The notes beneath the pieces were generated by a model. It was given only the letters and a program-made list of their open reading frames with translations. It did not search any database and was not told the origin of the DNA. The translations under genes were made by a program, and so were the position numbers. Of a stretch of 64,000 nucleotides of DNA, positions 61,459 to 64,000 are shown one piece after another. Each line of letters starts with the position of its first letter. The first letter of the stretch is position 1. Source of the DNA: Warburgia ugandensis (lineage: Eukaryota; Streptophyta; Magnoliopsida; Canellales; Canellaceae); assembly GCA_035236585.1 (NCBI GenBank), contig CP141132.1, positions 22,481,945 through 22,545,944 of the forward strand, given 5' to 3'.

Positions 61459-62668
61459 TGTGATAAGTGTTTAATTTTGTATAAAAAGTACCCAATTAGT
61501 AGTCCATGTATTATAAATTATAGGCATTATTCTAAGTTTTTTTGAAATTTCATAACACATTCACTTCTGGCCTAATAATTCAAAATTTTGATATTTTATA
61601 GGTTTAGGAGCTAATCTAGAGTAAGTATATAAATAAAAATATATTTTTAGGATTTAATAAGGTTTTTTACTCTTTTATAGGCGTTGAGAAGATTATCCAA
61701 TGGCATAGATCATGAAAGATAAGATTTGAAGATCAAGATCAAAAGAGAGCCAAAGACCTACATTTCAAAATTCCAAAGTGAAATCAAGGACTAAGATCAT
61801 CTTAATGCAAGCAAATGAAGTCTAGCGAAGCAATTGGAAGAATTAAAGGTGACTAAGATGGGTCTGTACAAAAAGCCATACAATTCTACCACCTTTACAT
61901 GAGAAATTGTAGCATACATGAAGTTCCCTAATCTAACAAGGAAATCTAAGGAAGCCAAGCCATTCAAGCCTTGAAGCCAAGGGATGTAGTCACTCAAGCC
62001 ATAAAGCATTAAGCCATCAAAGTGAGCCACTAAGCCACATGAGAGCCATACCACATGAAGTCACATGATTGGAGGACATTTATAAGCAACTATCCTATGC
62101 TAGATAGCAAATTTCAAGGGATAATTAGAAAGGAATTTGGGTAATAATCAACATGGTATGATATGCATGCATAAGTGGACTAATCAAGAGAGAAATCAAG
62201 TCAAAATTCCTTATATTTTCCTCTCTTTTCTGCACTCATTTCTCTCTCTTTCCTATCCACCACATCACACATTTTAAAAGGGCGGAGTTCCATAGCACCT
62301 TCCTTGAAAATTAGGGTCTCCCCCTTCTAAATTCATCCACCCAATGAACTTCACTCTCTAAATTCATTCCCCACTCTACTACCTCACTTTCCTACCTCTT
62401 TCCTCCATATTGCCTATCCCTTTCCACTATCTTTTCATCTAATATTGTGAAACACCTCAAGAGAAGGAATTCCACACTCCATCCTAGTCTGGAATTCAAT
62501 GCCTCCCACTTCCTTTTCTTATATTTAGAAACTCCACCTCACCCACCTTACCTTACCTTCTAATTTTCTATCTCCAATCAAACACCTAACTTTCCTACCT
62601 AGTGTTCTAATTTTAAATCTTCTATTTCTTCCTAAGATGGGATCTTATAAAATAAAAGAGCAAAACTC

Positions 62669-62679
62669 TATAAATACCC
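62669..62679 (+). promoter_or_regulatory. TATA box of element E 3' LTR
   Basis: CTATAAATACC follows a long pyrimidine-rich U3 region. The reverse solo LTR has CTATAAACTC at the equivalent place (about 50486-50495, minus). Confidence 0.6.
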
Positions 62680-63591
62680 CATAGAATTCCATGCCTAATT
62701 CAAGTAAAGGGTTTGCTTCTAACTCCTTGAAATCAAGCACAGTAACTAAGAGGTGCTCTTAGAGCTTTGGACTTCAACATATTGGCAGCATTCCTTGTCT
62801 TCCACATCTTTTCCTTTCTTTGTTTCATTGATTTTTGGACTTCAATTCCTAGTTGGTACCTTGCTTTAATTCCTTGCTTGCATTGCTTGTTTATTGCTTT
62901 CTTTGTTGTTTAAGTTTCCTACACATAGTTCTTCTTTGTTCTCCTTTCACTCTTGCTTCCACTTCTCTTACTTGTCTTGCATAATTCTTCAAGATCAAAC
63001 TTATCTTTTCTATTGTAGTGACAGCTAAGAGGATCATAGCTTTGACTCTTTTTGTTTCCTGTTCATCTTTTCCTTGTTTCTCATTTAGATTTAGGACTAG
63101 TTCTTGTTGATTTCTTTCATATCTTCATGTTATTACTCTCTTAATTTCTCTTTTGGGTTTCATGTGCATGACATTAGAGATTAGTTTAAGATTGTTAGAG
63201 TGTGTTTGAGATTTTATTTAATCAAGTTTTAGGCATTAGAATAGTGCATGATTTTCAGCTTTGTTCTCTATGACATGTGCACAATGCATGTACCAAATTC
63301 CATCCAATGAAGTTTATGATTCATGCAAAGTTTCTTTTGGTTATTTCCATGCTTGAAGTTCATTAAATTATTTGTTTTGTGATTGTGTTTCATGCCTTGA
63401 ATCACATTCACTATATCAATCCATGCCTCATTTGATTTAAGTTTTATGAGCACTATATTTTTAGAATTCTATCTTTCATGATTCATGTGTAATTTGTAGT
63501 AGTCCATACACTTCGTTTGCTTAATTCCATAGGAACTCATTTAGCTCTAGTTATTTTAGTTAGATCCCATGTTAGCAAGATTTTGGATCAA

Positions 63592-63740
63592 GCATTTTAA
63601 CCATATTTCTACTCCATAAGCCATGTGCACAACTCCATGGGTCATGCGCATGGTGATTGGATGAACATGCATTTTAGCCATATTTCTACTCCATGAGACA
63701 TGTGCACAACTCCATGGGTCATGCACATGGTGATTGGATT
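63592..63740 (+). repeat. 77 bp tandem duplication in B LTR
   Basis: GCATTTTAACCATATTTC at 63592 and GCATTTTAGCCATATTTC at 63669 begin two nearly identical copies, each with ACTCCAT, ATGTGCACAACTCCATGGG and CATGGTGATTGGAT. Other B LTR copies in the window have a single related segment (near 23832-23876 in B-1). Confidence 0.93.
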
Positions 63741-64000
63741 ATTTCCCTTTAACTGGTTTATTGTTCCTTTATTTCATGATAGTTTAGCATTACTTGATTA
63801 GTTAGTTGCATCCTAATTTGGATTTAGAAAGTTTTTGTTTAGATTTAGAAAGTTTTATTTTTAGAAAGTTTCATTTTTGGGAAGTTTCCTTAAGTAAAGC
63901 TTCATAGATTCATTCATTATATTGCATTAGTTAGTAATGTTTCTAATTCTATTCACAATCTTTATTTTTAAAAAGTTTCCTTTAGTTCATGTTTCTAATT

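Larger units (their letters stand above)
61459..64000 (+). mobile_element. 3' LTR of element E (family B), runs off window
   Basis: It starts TGTGATAAGTGTTTAATTTTG and follows the reverse solo LTR at 49000-51682 closely. The shared features are the AGATCAAGATCAAAAGAG block, the pyrimidine-rich stretch at 62210-62600, TATA box CTATAAATACC (62669) and GTAGTGACAGC-AAGAG (63016). About 120 bases of the LTR are expected beyond the window end. A 77 bp tandem duplication lies at 63592-63740. Confidence 0.88.

Overview
The window looks like intergenic DNA of a flowering plant, packed with old, nested transposable elements. The evidence is Ty3/gypsy Athila-type gag-pol remnants with a tRNA-Asp-type primer binding site, a plant CACTA (En/Spm) transposon with TNP2-type transposase and Ulp1-like remnants, a fragment of an RTE-type LINE, a tRNA-derived SINE resembling the angiosperm Au SINE, AT-rich composition and spliced introns. 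I found no intact host gene, no rRNA or tRNA gene and no CRISPR array. Every recognisable protein region carries stops and frameshifts. The species cannot be named from this sequence.

Layout. 1-823: reverse LTR of family B (LTR starting TGTGATAAG). 824-9851: element F, an Athila-like gag-protease remnant with a non-pol region instead of reverse transcriptase, split by a 3.4 kb reverse LTR-like insertion (D1). 9852-14479: two family C LTRs tail to tail. 14616-33682: a CACTA transposon (TNP2 near the left end, Ulp1-like gene near the right end, matching TIRs and subterminal repeats). It is split by a non-autonomous B-family retrotransposon (B-1, 16571-30349), whose 5' LTR is itself split by two family A solo LTRs (A1, A2). 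33683-37106: 3' end and LTR of a second B element (B-2). 37107-39445: a third family C LTR (C2) carrying a SINE. 39446-43340: an LTR end, an unassigned region with a degenerate 1.6 kb-spaced direct repeat, and the LINE fragment. 43650-64000: element E, an Athila-like gag-PR-RT-RH-IN remnant interrupted by A3, a reverse B solo LTR, A4 and D2, and ending in a 3' B LTR that runs off the window.

Relationships. Empty-site comparison between the two LTRs of B-1 proves insertions A1 and A2 and gives the order CACTA, then B-1, then A1/A2. All four family A copies are solo LTRs with 5 bp target duplications. Family A keeps many CpG sites and conserved hairpins, while the B, E and F coding remnants have lost glutamine and tryptophan codons to stops, as expected from cytosine deamination in silenced DNA.

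All alignments were made by eye; boundaries marked approximate should be read that way. The most interesting points are the non-autonomous element type shared by F and B-1, the conserved palindromes of the family A LTR, the 107 bp higher-order tandem repeat inside D2, and the convergent C-LTR inverted pair.
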